A stretch of 64,000 nucleotides of DNA from Bryobacterales bacterium. Its GTDB lineage: Bacteria > Acidobacteriota > Terriglobia > Bryobacterales > UBA6623. Positions 34,858-43,155 of this stretch are shown here, piece by piece (the stretch's first letter is position 1; each line of letters opens with the position of its first letter). The stretch spans positions 1-64,000 of the forward strand of contig JAPOOG010000132.1 of the NCBI GenBank assembly GCA_026713545.1, written 5' to 3'. The notes below the pieces were generated by a model that saw nothing but the letters and a program-made list of their open reading frames with translations, searched no databases and was not told the DNA's origin. The translations under genes and the position numbers were made by a program.

Positions 34858-35395
34858 TGTCTCGATGGGCTTGACAGTCTCGACAATCGCAAACTTTTTT
34901 TCTGAAGCTTGCAGGCACCCGGCTTAAAGGGAGTAATCGGCTGGGCTTATTATCAAGTGTAGCTGCATTCTTCTAGCATTGAGACAGCTATAGCAAGCCC
35001 CAAAAACCAACTCCACCGTTGAAGAGGGTAACGGCAATGACTTTCCGTTCATGGCCCTCCCCTTCACAGTCTTGTAAGTCCTTGTAAATCAGGTAGACCC
35101 TCCTTCGTGTCTACCTGGGAACGAGGGAGGCGGGGATTGTTCGCGAGCCAGTGCATCGAAGAAGCTCACAGTCATCGCGTAGAGGGCTCGAAAAGGTGGT
35201 TCGCCTGCAGCTCCCTCCTGCCGCAGCAGGCTTTCTTATTTTTCTACTTGATATCGAGTTGCATGTTTGGTAGCTTGGACAACTCGGGTTCGTGTGGGCC
35301 ATCCGGCTTGTATGTTCCCGAATACCCTTGAAAACAGGCATTGGAGAATGATTATGGTCAGACACTGCGTCTCTGGGCAAGGAGCACCAAGTGAC
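34858..35395 (+). other. Non-coding stretch with a terminator-like hairpin
   Basis: I see no convincing gene in about 540 bp. At 35217-35230 CCTGC and GCAGG pair around CGCA, followed by a T-rich run (35231-35245), which may be an intrinsic terminator on the plus strand. A 74-codon open frame crosses this hairpin and has no coding character. Confidence 0.4.
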
Positions 35396-36130
35396 ATGTA
35401 TCGCAGTCAGGTTGCATTTCCCAAGCAGATGAAACGTCCCCTTCGAGGGCTCCGCCTAGCCGCGATGGTTGCCGTCTCGGCAGCCTTGCCCGCTACCGCC
35501 GAACCGCCCAAGTTCGAGCCGAGCCAGGACGCGTCCGCGCTACTGGAAGCGGCCCGAGAGCATCGTGAAGTCTTTCACGAGGACTTCCCGGGCTGCAGGG
35601 GCGATCTGCTGATCCACGTCGACGGAGAAGTGCATCGCGGGTCGATGCTATTCAAGCCGCCGATCACACTCGAAGTGCAACTCGACGACAAAGAGTTGCG
35701 CAAGGAAGTGAAACGCACGATCAAATCCATGCTGTCGCATCGGATGGCGTCGGACGATTCCTCCCGGCAAAAGAAGCCTGTGGCTTTCGGGCCGGAAGAC
35801 CACCATCCACTGGGCCGTAAGATTCTCATCGGCGACAAGTATTCCTCGAGCTATCGCATTCACGACAATCAGATCCTCGAAGTCGACCGCCAGATGGATG
35901 AAAAGCGGTTGTTGATCAGCGTTCTCGATACGGAGAAGACCACCACGGGACGCTATCTGTCGCGCCACTTTTTCGTAACCGTGTTCGATCGCGCCAGTGG
36001 ATCGGTCGAGACGGCGTCAGCCTACACGGACGCTTATCAGAAGCTCGGGAACAGCTACTTTCCGAAAGGGAAGACCAGAACACTGCAGATTGATTGGTTG
36101 AATGTGCAGCTTCTGCAAGGCGAGGAATGA
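35396..36130 (+). CDS. Exported DUF3386-like protein
   Basis: The 244-residue protein has a signal-peptide-like region (KRPLRGLRLAAMVAVSAALPATAEPP) and a body resembling the DUF3386 family known from cyanobacteria and plants: SALLEAAREHREVFHEDFPGCRGDL at the start (shortened: REVFHEDFPGCRGDL) and YQKLGNSYFPKGKTRTLQ near the end. The function of the family is not known. The start is unsure. ATG 35396 has AAGGAG 11 bp upstream; ATG 35429 would trim the N-terminus to the signal peptide but has no ribosome-binding site. It precedes the TonB receptor by 243 bp, in which nothing was recognised. Confidence 0.62.
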   Translation: MYRSQVAFPKQMKRPLRGLRLAAMVAVSAALPATAEPPKFEPSQDASALLEAAREHREVFHEDFPGCRGDLLIHVDGEVHRGSMLFKPPITLEVQLDDKELRKEVKRTIKSMLSHRMASDDSSRQKKPVAFGPEDHHPLGRKILIGDKYSSSYRIHDNQILEVDRQMDEKRLLISVLDTEKTTTGRYLSRHFFVTVFDRASGSVETASAYTDAYQKLGNSYFPKGKTRTLQIDWLNVQLLQGEE

Positions 36131-36373
36131 TAGCGTCTTGCAACTGAGGCGAAGACGCTGCGGCCTCGATTGCCCGTCTTAGACGCAGCGCCTCGCCTCC
36201 TTTGGCTCAGCCGCGAGGATGGTCCAGGCGACCGGAGCTTCAGTCGATTATAGCGAATGCCCTCCGGACTCCCCGACGGCTGAATGAATAGGCGTGGCTT
36301 TTGCGCCGCGTGGGATTGTTCAACAAAAAACCTGTGGCGGCTCGTCCACCACAGACAGACGACGGAGGGTGTG

Positions 36374-38638
36374 ATGAAGAAGGTTTATTGTATCTGCGGG
36401 GTGCTGCTTCTCTTGGTTTTGCAAGCACTCCCGATGTGGTCCGCGCCGGCGGAAAGCCAAGTGATCGCGGGCCGAGTCATCGACGAGACCGGCGGCGCTC
36501 TCGCCGGCGCTAACGTTTTCATCAGGGATCTCAAGACCGGGCTGGAGTTTGCGACGGTCGCCGACGCCGAGGGCGCTTTTGAGGTCGAGGTTCGCCCCGG
36601 GAAGTACCGTGTCACGGCAGCCCGTGCCGAGTTTGCCAATCAAACCCAGATCGTAGAGGTTCCGTCGCCGGAGGCGCAGGATCTGCTGGCAAAGCTCACA
36701 CCGGCGCCGCTGGCGCAACAGGTCATCGTCAGTGGTTCACGAGAAGAGGAACTTATCGAGAACTCGGTGACGAAAGTCGATGTCGTTTCCAGCACGATGA
36801 TCAAAGACTCGGGTTATGAGCGTGTCAGCGATCTGCTCTCCGAAGAACCCGGAGTGATCGTTCGAAGCGGTTCGTCCGGCAATCGCTCGGAAACGCAGAT
36901 TCAGGGCATCGATTCCCGCCAGTCGCTTGTGCTGATCGACGGCTATCCCGTCGTAGGGGCGCGGGGCATCAAGCGCGGGATCCTCAACATGGACCGGCAG
37001 TCGGCGGGCCGGCTGGAGCGCATCGAAGTGGTCAAGGGCGCCTCTTCAGCGCTCTTCGGTTCCGAGGCGATCGGCGGGGTGATCAACATGATCACACGCG
37101 AAGCGAAACGAAAGTTTGACGGCAACGTCACGACTTCGGCAAGCAGTTTCAGCGGAGTGGACCTGCGCGGAGATGTGGGTTTCCGGCATCAAGGATGGCA
37201 CGGCTTCTTCGACGTCGAGCGCCACAAGCGCAATCCCTACCGCCTGATCCCCGACAGTTTCGATACGACGGCAGCGGGCTTCCACCGCTACGACTATTTC
37301 GGCAAGATGGGTTACGACTTCTCGGAGCGGATCAAGGTGGGGCTGATGGCGAATGCCTTCGACAACGACGAGCTCGGCAGGTTCTACGGCGAGTTCGGGC
37401 CGCAGACAACCGCAACGAAAGACAGCGCCCAGAACTACGGCCTCAACCTCGACCTGGGACTGACCCCGGTCACGCAGTGGACCTTCCGCGGCTACTACGG
37501 CAAGTACGACGAAAGCTCGAAGATCGCCGTCCTTGCGATGCCCGGACACATCGACACGAACGCGAACCTCAATCAGCGACTCTATCGGCTTGAGACGAAC
37601 ATCTCGCACGTCTGGGGTTCGCGGCAGCTTGTTCAGGGCGGCTTGGAGTGGAACCAGGACAACTATCGCGGCTACAACCGAGTGGTCGGTGACAACGCCG
37701 GGCAGCAGATCTCGATGGTCGACACCTGGTTCAACGACCGCATCGAACTGCACCCGCGCGTCAGCTTGACGCTGGGCGCCCGCTGGAACGATCACTCGCT
37801 CTACGGGGATAAGTTCGTGCCGCGTGCGGGCACCCTGGTGCGGGTTACCGACAACCTGCGCCTGCGAGGCTCTTGGGGCCGCGGGTTCCGCGCCCCGGAT
37901 CTGGGTCAGCTCTATTTCCGCTTCCTCAACCCGACCAACTTCTATCAAGTGATCGGGAACCCCAGCCTGGTTCCGGAAACATCGACGACGAATCAGATCG
38001 GCTTCGACTACCGGCTGGACCGTATCCGCTTCAGCGGCACGTATTTCCGGAACGACATCAAAAACTTGATTCAGGCCGACCTGATCGGCAGACCGAGCAC
38101 GCCCCAAGCCCTCCGAGGAATACTCAACGCCTTCAACATCGATTCGGCTTTCCATCCGGGGTTGCACCGGCTGTTTTTCCTCTACCGCAACGTGGACAAC
38201 GTGTACACCACAGGGCTCGAAAGCAAGGTGGAAGTGAATCTGACGCGCAATCTGATCGTATCCTCCAACTACACCTACCTCGATGCCCGCGATAAGGAAA
38301 CGAAGGCTTTCCTGAGTCAACGTCATCGTCACCACGGCAACTTCCGCGTGTGGTGGTCGACGAGCCGTTGGGGCGGTCTGCGGACCAACTTCCGAGGCAC
38401 GTATTTCAGCAAGTGGCCGATCGCGGGGCGCAGCGGCAGCTTCATCGGCGACGCATATCAGGTATGGGACTGGTACATCGCCAAGCCTGTGGCCGCCGGC
38501 AGCGAATTCTACTTCGCGCTGGACAACCTGTTCGATTCGACAGACTCCAATCTTCAGGCCGCCGATCCGTCGTTCTTCCGGGCGGACCCCGGCCGCACAT
38601 TCCGAGTCGGAATGCGCTGGAACTTTGGGAGGGACTAG
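36374..38638 (+). CDS. TonB-dependent outer membrane receptor
   Basis: A 754-residue receptor with a signal peptide (KKVYCICGVLLLLVLQALPMW), a carboxypeptidase-regulatory-like domain (about residues 28-105: VIAGRVIDETGGALAGANVF), a plug domain (SDLLSEEPGVIVRSG, SLVLIDGYPVVG, RLERIEVVKGASSALFGSEAIGGVINMIT, shortened here) and a 22-strand-type barrel ending FRVGMRWNFGRD. It takes up siderophore, cobalamin or similar ligands with energy from TonB-ExbBD, which are not in this window. The plug and barrel are of the siderophore/cobalamin class rather than the large SusC-like or acidobacterial fusion class. GGAGGGTGTG before the ATG at 36374 sets the start. A 44-codon membrane protein gene follows 8 bp after the stop. 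Confidence 0.9.
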   Translation: MKKVYCICGVLLLLVLQALPMWSAPAESQVIAGRVIDETGGALAGANVFIRDLKTGLEFATVADAEGAFEVEVRPGKYRVTAARAEFANQTQIVEVPSPEAQDLLAKLTPAPLAQQVIVSGSREEELIENSVTKVDVVSSTMIKDSGYERVSDLLSEEPGVIVRSGSSGNRSETQIQGIDSRQSLVLIDGYPVVGARGIKRGILNMDRQSAGRLERIEVVKGASSALFGSEAIGGVINMITREAKRKFDGNVTTSASSFSGVDLRGDVGFRHQGWHGFFDVERHKRNPYRLIPDSFDTTAAGFHRYDYFGKMGYDFSERIKVGLMANAFDNDELGRFYGEFGPQTTATKDSAQNYGLNLDLGLTPVTQWTFRGYYGKYDESSKIAVLAMPGHIDTNANLNQRLYRLETNISHVWGSRQLVQGGLEWNQDNYRGYNRVVGDNAGQQISMVDTWFNDRIELHPRVSLTLGARWNDHSLYGDKFVPRAGTLVRVTDNLRLRGSWGRGFRAPDLGQLYFRFLNPTNFYQVIGNPSLVPETSTTNQIGFDYRLDRIRFSGTYFRNDIKNLIQADLIGRPSTPQALRGILNAFNIDSAFHPGLHRLFFLYRNVDNVYTTGLESKVEVNLTRNLIVSSNYTYLDARDKETKAFLSQRHRHHGNFRVWWSTSRWGGLRTNFRGTYFSKWPIAGRSGSFIGDAYQVWDWYIAKPVAAGSEFYFALDNLFDSTDSNLQAADPSFFRADPGRTFRVGMRWNFGRD

Positions 38639-38646
38639 AGAGCGGC

Positions 38647-38781
38647 ATGAAGATACTACTTGATGACCGAAACTATCTGTACGTTCTGCTCGGCTCACTG
38701 CTGGTTCAGGCCGTGGTGATGGTTCTTCTGGTGTCACTGGGACATCTTCAATCTTCGACGACCTTGCTTGGCGTGTTTTGA
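38647..38781 (+). CDS. 44-residue single-pass membrane protein
   Basis: A small frame, ATG to TGA, encodes a short polar start (MKILLDDRNY), one strongly hydrophobic segment (LYVLLGSLLVQAVVMVLLVSL, about residues 11-31) and a short polar tail ending LLGVF. It begins 8 bp after the TonB receptor stop, with GAGAGCGG just ahead of the ATG, so it is very likely cotranscribed with the receptor. The next small gene starts 7 bp after it. No family is recognised. The composition (a clean helix without charges) and the tight spacing argue that it is real, but no homologue check was possible. Confidence 0.55.
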   Translation: MKILLDDRNYLYVLLGSLLVQAVVMVLLVSLGHLQSSTTLLGVF

Positions 38782-38788
38782 AAGCATC

Positions 38789-39004
38789 ATGCAGCTAAAA
38801 CCCGTTGTTCTCGCACGTTATGACGGCCTCGGTTCCGTGACCCGCTGCTTGCACGGCTGTATCCATGTGCAGCTCGGGGTCACAAGCTTGACGCTCACCG
38901 AGGAGCAGTATCTGCGCTTCGCGGCAATGCTCAACGATAGCGCCGCCAACTTCGAGCTCTTTCGTCACGCACAATCCGAAATCGACCTTGCTGGAGGCGG
39001 ATAG
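38789..39004 (+). CDS. Hypothetical 71-residue protein
   Basis: A soluble-looking 71-residue protein starting MQLKPVVLARYDGLGSVTRC. It has alternating strands (CIHVQLGVTSLTLTEEQYLRF) and a helix (FAAMLNDSAANFELFRHAQSEI). Two cysteines (in TRCLHGCIH) sit five apart with a histidine between them and another after, a possible metal site. No family is recognised. It follows the 44-residue membrane protein by 7 bp and precedes the propeller gene by 47 bp, so it appears to be part of the receptor operon. A weak GAAAG stands before the ATG. Confidence 0.55.
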   Translation: MQLKPVVLARYDGLGSVTRCLHGCIHVQLGVTSLTLTEEQYLRFAAMLNDSAANFELFRHAQSEIDLAGGG

Positions 39005-39051
39005 ACGCTGCAACAAGCAGAGGGTCGATAGAAGAAAGGACAATCCCTCCG

Positions 39052-40293
39052 ATGCAAGTTCCCGGTTCCCCATGCACTTTCTCTCGTCGGTCGTTCCTCG
39101 GCGCAATCTGCGGTCCGGCCGCCGTCGCCGGGACCCGCTGGACGCAATTCCGAGGTGACGGAGCAAGTTCCGTGGACACTGACCAGAGGCTTCCGCTGGA
39201 ATGGTCCGACGATAAGAACGTCGCGTGGAGTGTTGCCACTGCGGGTTACGGCCAATCGAGTCCGGTCGTCTATGGAGACAAGGTCTTCGTGACAAGCGTC
39301 GAAGGGGCTCATAAGGAGACACTCATGCTGGCCGCGCACAATCTCTCTGCCGGCAAGAATCTGTGGATGTATCACGGCAGACCGGGGCAGTCCATCGAAG
39401 ACTCCAATATGATCAGCAAGGCTGCGCCTACTCCGGCGGTGGACGCGGATGCGGTCTACGCGTTTTTTGAAACCGGAAACTTAGCGGCCATTGATCACAT
39501 TGGAAAGCTCAAGTGGGAGCGGCAACTTACCAAGGAGTTCGGGGAATTCGGAGGACGCCACGGGATCGGCAGCTCGGTCCGCCTCTGTGACTCGGGCGTG
39601 TTAGTGCTGGTGGCTCACGACGGGCCGTCTTACCTGCTCTGCGCCGATCGCGGAACCGGCGAAACCGTTTGGAAGGCGGATCGCCCGAAAGGCGTTACGT
39701 GGAGCACACCCAGCATCGCCAAGCACGATGGCCGCGAGATCGCGCTTGTCAGTGTGGGAAGTCGAGTCGACGCCTACGATATCGCCGACGGCTCGTTGCT
39801 GTGGACCCTGGACGGACTCGAAGGGGCGTTCATCGCCTCTCCGACCCCCATCGCCGGCGGAGCGATCATCGGATCGAGCCGTAAGGCGCATACCGTAGCC
39901 ATCCGTTTCGGCCCGGACGCGAAAGCGATGCCGGAGATCGTCTGGCGGACCACGGAGGCTGCCTCGTATTTCAGTTCTCCGCTTGTACATCAGTCGCGGG
40001 TTTACATGGTCAGCAAGGCCGGCGTGGCCTTCTGTCTCGATATCGAATCCGGAGAGGAGATCTGGCGTTCCCGACTCGAAGGACCAAATTGGGCCTCTCC
40101 GATCGGCTTGAAGGATCGAGTCTACTTCTGCGGCGTCAACGGCGTGACAGAAGTCATCGAGGCGGGCGCTTCATTCACACGGATCGCCAGAAACAACCTG
40201 TCTGAAGAGAGTCGCCTCTACGGGACGGCCGTAGCCGAGGACTGCCTTCTACTGCGCTACGGTCGGCGATTGATCAAAGTATCAGCTGGCTGA
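39052..40293 (+). CDS. Exported PQQ-like beta-propeller protein
   Basis: The 413-residue protein carries a twin-arginine-type signal (SRRSFLGAICGPAAVAG) and then repeated blades of the PQQ/BamB kind: WTQFRGDGASS at the start, AHNLSAGKNLWMYHG, IDHIGKLKWERQL, ADRGTGETVWKAD, YDIADGSLLWTLDG and LDIESGEEIWRS. Such repeats build an eight-bladed propeller. Without the cofactor and calcium ligands of alcohol dehydrogenases it is more likely a binding or scaffold protein than a dehydrogenase. The acidobacterial and planctomycete branch is uncharacterised. A Tat signal on this fold suggests export in a folded state. Confidence 0.75.
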   Translation: MQVPGSPCTFSRRSFLGAICGPAAVAGTRWTQFRGDGASSVDTDQRLPLEWSDDKNVAWSVATAGYGQSSPVVYGDKVFVTSVEGAHKETLMLAAHNLSAGKNLWMYHGRPGQSIEDSNMISKAAPTPAVDADAVYAFFETGNLAAIDHIGKLKWERQLTKEFGEFGGRHGIGSSVRLCDSGVLVLVAHDGPSYLLCADRGTGETVWKADRPKGVTWSTPSIAKHDGREIALVSVGSRVDAYDIADGSLLWTLDGLEGAFIASPTPIAGGAIIGSSRKAHTVAIRFGPDAKAMPEIVWRTTEAASYFSSPLVHQSRVYMVSKAGVAFCLDIESGEEIWRSRLEGPNWASPIGLKDRVYFCGVNGVTEVIEAGASFTRIARNNLSEESRLYGTAVAEDCLLLRYGRRLIKVSAG

Positions 40294-40365
40294 ACAAGCC
40301 ACTGGACGTCTTCACTTCCGGGGTCAACGTCAAACTGAACCACGATCCAGACGGAGGGAGACTTC

Positions 40366-40638
40366 ATGCAGTTCTACATTGATTGCATTCTCGAATTGTT
40401 GGAGGCCCCCAATCTCAGCGACAAAGACTGGCAGGACCTAGATGACTTGTCCCAACGGCTTGTTGATGGTTTCGAGCGAGTGCGCTCATTCAAAGAACGG
40501 CGACAAGGTCCGTCCGCGGCGAGTTTGCTGGACGGTATCTGCGAAGCGTCAGTGACCCTGCGAGGCAGCATCGCTGAGAGAGACGCGAACGTTGCTTTTC
40601 GCAACGCAATCTCACTCAGAGCACAGGTGCCCGTGTGA
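40366..40638 (+). CDS. Hypothetical 90-residue helical protein
   Basis: A 90-residue protein beginning MQFYIDCILELLEAPNLSDK, with a strong GGAGGGAG ribosome-binding site eight bases before its ATG. The predicted content is helical and charged (DWQDLDDLSQRLVDGFERVRSF). It has two cysteines, no signal peptide and no membrane segment. I recognise no family. It lies 72 bp after the propeller gene, and no partner is obvious. Confidence 0.5.
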   Translation: MQFYIDCILELLEAPNLSDKDWQDLDDLSQRLVDGFERVRSFKERRQGPSAASLLDGICEASVTLRGSIAERDANVAFRNAISLRAQVPV

Positions 40639-40921
40639 AGGAGAAGCGCTGAACAGCACACTCCCGAACGGTTACCAATAGTCTGGAATACACTCGAAAC
40701 CACATCGGTAGCCACACGATCTAGACGGTGTTTCAGGCAAAACTAGGTTCACACCAAACGTGCGAACAAAGAGCGGGCTCGGATCGAAGACGCGATGCTG
40801 GCGCTGGACACTTCGGGGGACTGCCGCCGAACAGGACTCACGGCAGCCATTCCGACACAGGGCGCCACTGGCGCGGCCCAGTCGCTCCTGCTTGAGGACG
40901 GAATAGAAGAGGCGGCTTCTC

Positions 40922-40951
40922 TTGCGTTTCGAGAACGGCGACCTCTACAAT
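40922..40951 (+). promoter_or_regulatory. Promoter of the rimP-nusA-infB operon
   Basis: TTGCGT (40922-40927) and TACAAT (40946-40951) are 18 bp apart. A small hairpin (AAGCC/GGCTT, 40953-40967) and then the terminator-like hairpin at 40985-41009 follow before rimP. The rest of the 395-bp gap (40639 onward) holds nothing I recognise. Confidence 0.65.
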
Positions 40952-40984
40952 AAAGCCGAAAGGGCTTACTGGGGGCGTGTTTCC

Positions 40985-41009
40985 AAAGTGGGCGAATGCC
41001 CACTTTTTT
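40985..41009 (+). terminator. Leader hairpin before rimP, possible attenuator
   Basis: AAAGTGGGC (40985-40993) and GCCCACTTT (40998-41006) form a perfect 9-bp stem with loop GAAT, and the T-run continues to 41009. It is placed between the promoter and rimP, like the leader terminator through which NusA is thought to limit its own operon in several bacteria. Confidence 0.7.
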
Positions 41010-41033
41010 ATTGCGCCCAAAAGTGGCGTACCC

Positions 41034-41501
41034 ATGACTTGGGCGCACGGGCGGGTTCAGCAGGAGATTTACAAGATTGCGGAAAGGGTCGCCTCGTCGA
41101 AGGGGTTGGAAGTTGTCGATGTCGAACTGCGTGGGGGGCTGAGAAACGGTGTCCTCAGAATCTTCATCGACTGTCCGGAGGGGATTACCCATATGGATTG
41201 TGAGGAGGTTTCACGGCAGATCGGGCCGATTCTCGATGTGGAGGATCTGATGCCCGGACCCTACCGGCTCGAGGTATCGTCTCCAGGACTGGATCGCAAG
41301 CTGATGAAGCAATCCGACTACGAGCGCTTCGCCGGAAAGAAGGCACGGATCAAGCTTCGGCGCCCGATGGAAGGACGGAAGCAATTTACGGGCCGCCTGC
41401 GAGGCTGCATCGAAGGTGCTGTGACCGTGGAGAGCGCGGGAAACCTAATGCAGTTTCACTTGGAAGATATCGAACAAGCGCGTCTTGTCGTGGAACTCTG
41501 A
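41034..41501 (+). CDS. rimP: Ribosome maturation factor RimP
   Basis: The 155-residue protein has the two RimP domains: an alpha/beta domain with EVVDVELRGGLRNGVLRIFID and the strongly conserved SSPGLDRKL in its core (EVSSPGLDRKL near residue 80), then an SH3-like domain (KKARIKLRRPMEGRKQFTGRL, shortened to RRPMEGRKQFTG). It helps assemble the 30S subunit. I took the ATG at 41034, because the codons upstream overlap the leader hairpin. nusA starts 28 bp later. The order rimP-nusA-infB is the usual one in bacteria. Confidence 0.92.
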   Translation: MTWAHGRVQQEIYKIAERVASSKGLEVVDVELRGGLRNGVLRIFIDCPEGITHMDCEEVSRQIGPILDVEDLMPGPYRLEVSSPGLDRKLMKQSDYERFAGKKARIKLRRPMEGRKQFTGRLRGCIEGAVTVESAGNLMQFHLEDIEQARLVVEL

Positions 41502-41529
41502 AGGCCGATTTTTTCTTTTCGAGGGCAAA

Positions 41530-43155
41530 ATGGAGAACCTTTTCGGTCAAATCGAGGATTTGAGTCATGCCAAGGGGATCGATCCCAAAGTCGTGATCGA
41601 TGCCCTCAAGGACGCGATCGTAGTCGCGGCGCGTAAGTATTACAAGGCGGGCGAAGAGTTGGTCGCTGATTATAACGGCCACTCGGGCCAAGTCGAAGTG
41701 TACGCCGTCAAGATCGTTTCCGAGCTCGTGGCCAATCCGGCTCGGGAGATCAGCGTGAGCGCCGCCCGCCGCTTCCGGCCCGACGCCTCCATCGGAGAGG
41801 AGATCCGATTCCGAAAAAAAACAGATGGTTTGGGACGCATCTCCGCCCAGCTTGCAAAACAAGTGATTTTTCAGAAAATCCGCGAGGCCGAGCGGGAAAC
41901 GATCTTTAACGAGTTTTCGGGTCGCATTGGCGAGATTGTACCGTGCACCGTCAAGCGCATCGAAGGGCCGGACCTGATTGTTGACATCGGGCGGACCGAG
42001 GCTCGACTTCCACGGCGCGAACAGTCGCGGCTTGAAAGCTTCTCTCCCGGTGACCGGATTCGCGTCGTGATCAAAAATATTGAAAAGGCAGGCCGTGGAC
42101 CGGCCGTCATCGTCTCACGAGCCTCCGAAGAATTGGTCAAAACGCTCTTCGAACAGGAAGTTCCTGAGATCTACGACGGAACGGTCAAGATTATGGCCTG
42201 CGGTCGCGAAGCAGGCGAGCGTACCAAGATCGCCGTTCAGTCGAGCGATCGCGATGTGGACGCTGTCGGTGCCTGCGTCGGCATGAAGGGCATGCGCGTG
42301 CAGTCGATCATCCGGGAACTGCGAGGCGAGAAGATCGACATCATCGAATACTCCGAAGAACCGGTTGAAATGGCGACACGCGCACTGAGCCCGGCGAAGA
42401 TCAGCCGTGTATCGGTCATCGACCCCCTCGCACGCCACCTTGAAGTGATCGTCGAGGAGACCCAACTCTCGCTGGCCATCGGTAAGAAAGGCCAGAATGT
42501 TCGCTTGGCTGCCAAGCTGATGAGTTGGAGGATCGATATCAAGAGCGAAGACGAAAAACGCCAGGAAGTCGAATCCGCTATGGCCGCGATGGCGGGTTCC
42601 GGTACGCCGGTCAGCATCTTGATCGAACACGGCTTGGGCGAGAATCTCGTGGACAAGCTTCTGGAAGCGGGGTTAGCAACAGTCGAGCGGATCGCCGACA
42701 TGACGCCCGAGCAACTCGAGGAGATCCCTGGCATCGGGCCGGAAATGGTCGAGAAAATCACGCTCTCCGTTGGGGCTTATTTTGGGCAGTTCGAGTCGAG
42801 CGAACTGAGCCTCACGCCCTCCGAACAGGAGACAGCCCCTGAAGGGCCAGTTGTAGCTCAGGAACCAGAGCTAGCCATGGCGGACTCTACGACGGAGACC
42901 GCTGCCGTCATGCCCGGCTTGCCGGTTGAAGGTGCGGATGGGGACGATGACGGATTTGAAGACGACGACATTGATTTTGATAACATGGACGTGGATTTGT
43001 CCTTCACTACCAACAAAGTGAAGAACGAATTCACCCACTCCGACACGGAGAGTGGCAAGACCCAACTCCAGTACTCCCCGGTTGTCGAATCAAAACCACC
43101 AGTCGAGGATGATGTCCATGACAAGCTAACGGCGAAGGAGTCCGACCGGTCTTGA
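41530..43155 (+). CDS. nusA: Transcription termination/antitermination protein NusA
   Basis: A 541-residue protein with the N-terminal RNA-polymerase-binding domain (DPKVVIDALKDAIVVAARKYY), an S1 domain (EIVPCTVKRIEGPDLIVDIG), two KH domains (VGACVGMKGMRVQSIIREL; LSLAIGKKGQNVRLAAKL) and one helix-hairpin-helix stretch (TPEQLEEIPGIGPEMVEKI). It controls pausing, termination and antitermination. The last about 110 residues are low-complexity and very acidic (DGDDDGFEDDDIDFDNMDVD), unlike the AR2 repeat of Escherichia coli. GAGGGC precedes the ATG at 41530. Its stop overlaps the infB start (TTGA). Confidence 0.94.
   Translation: MENLFGQIEDLSHAKGIDPKVVIDALKDAIVVAARKYYKAGEELVADYNGHSGQVEVYAVKIVSELVANPAREISVSAARRFRPDASIGEEIRFRKKTDGLGRISAQLAKQVIFQKIREAERETIFNEFSGRIGEIVPCTVKRIEGPDLIVDIGRTEARLPRREQSRLESFSPGDRIRVVIKNIEKAGRGPAVIVSRASEELVKTLFEQEVPEIYDGTVKIMACGREAGERTKIAVQSSDRDVDAVGACVGMKGMRVQSIIRELRGEKIDIIEYSEEPVEMATRALSPAKISRVSVIDPLARHLEVIVEETQLSLAIGKKGQNVRLAAKLMSWRIDIKSEDEKRQEVESAMAAMAGSGTPVSILIEHGLGENLVDKLLEAGLATVERIADMTPEQLEEIPGIGPEMVEKITLSVGAYFGQFESSELSLTPSEQETAPEGPVVAQEPELAMADSTTETAAVMPGLPVEGADGDDDGFEDDDIDFDNMDVDLSFTTNKVKNEFTHSDTESGKTQLQYSPVVESKPPVEDDVHDKLTAKESDRS

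Noticed and set aside
35107-35331. 74-codon open frame
   Set aside because: No ribosome-binding site, no domain, and it crosses a terminator-like hairpin.
37046-38737. 563-codon minus-strand open frame antisense to the TonB receptor
   Set aside because: The plus-strand frame has clear receptor motifs; the antisense frame is a by-product of GC-rich codon use and has no signature or ribosome-binding site.
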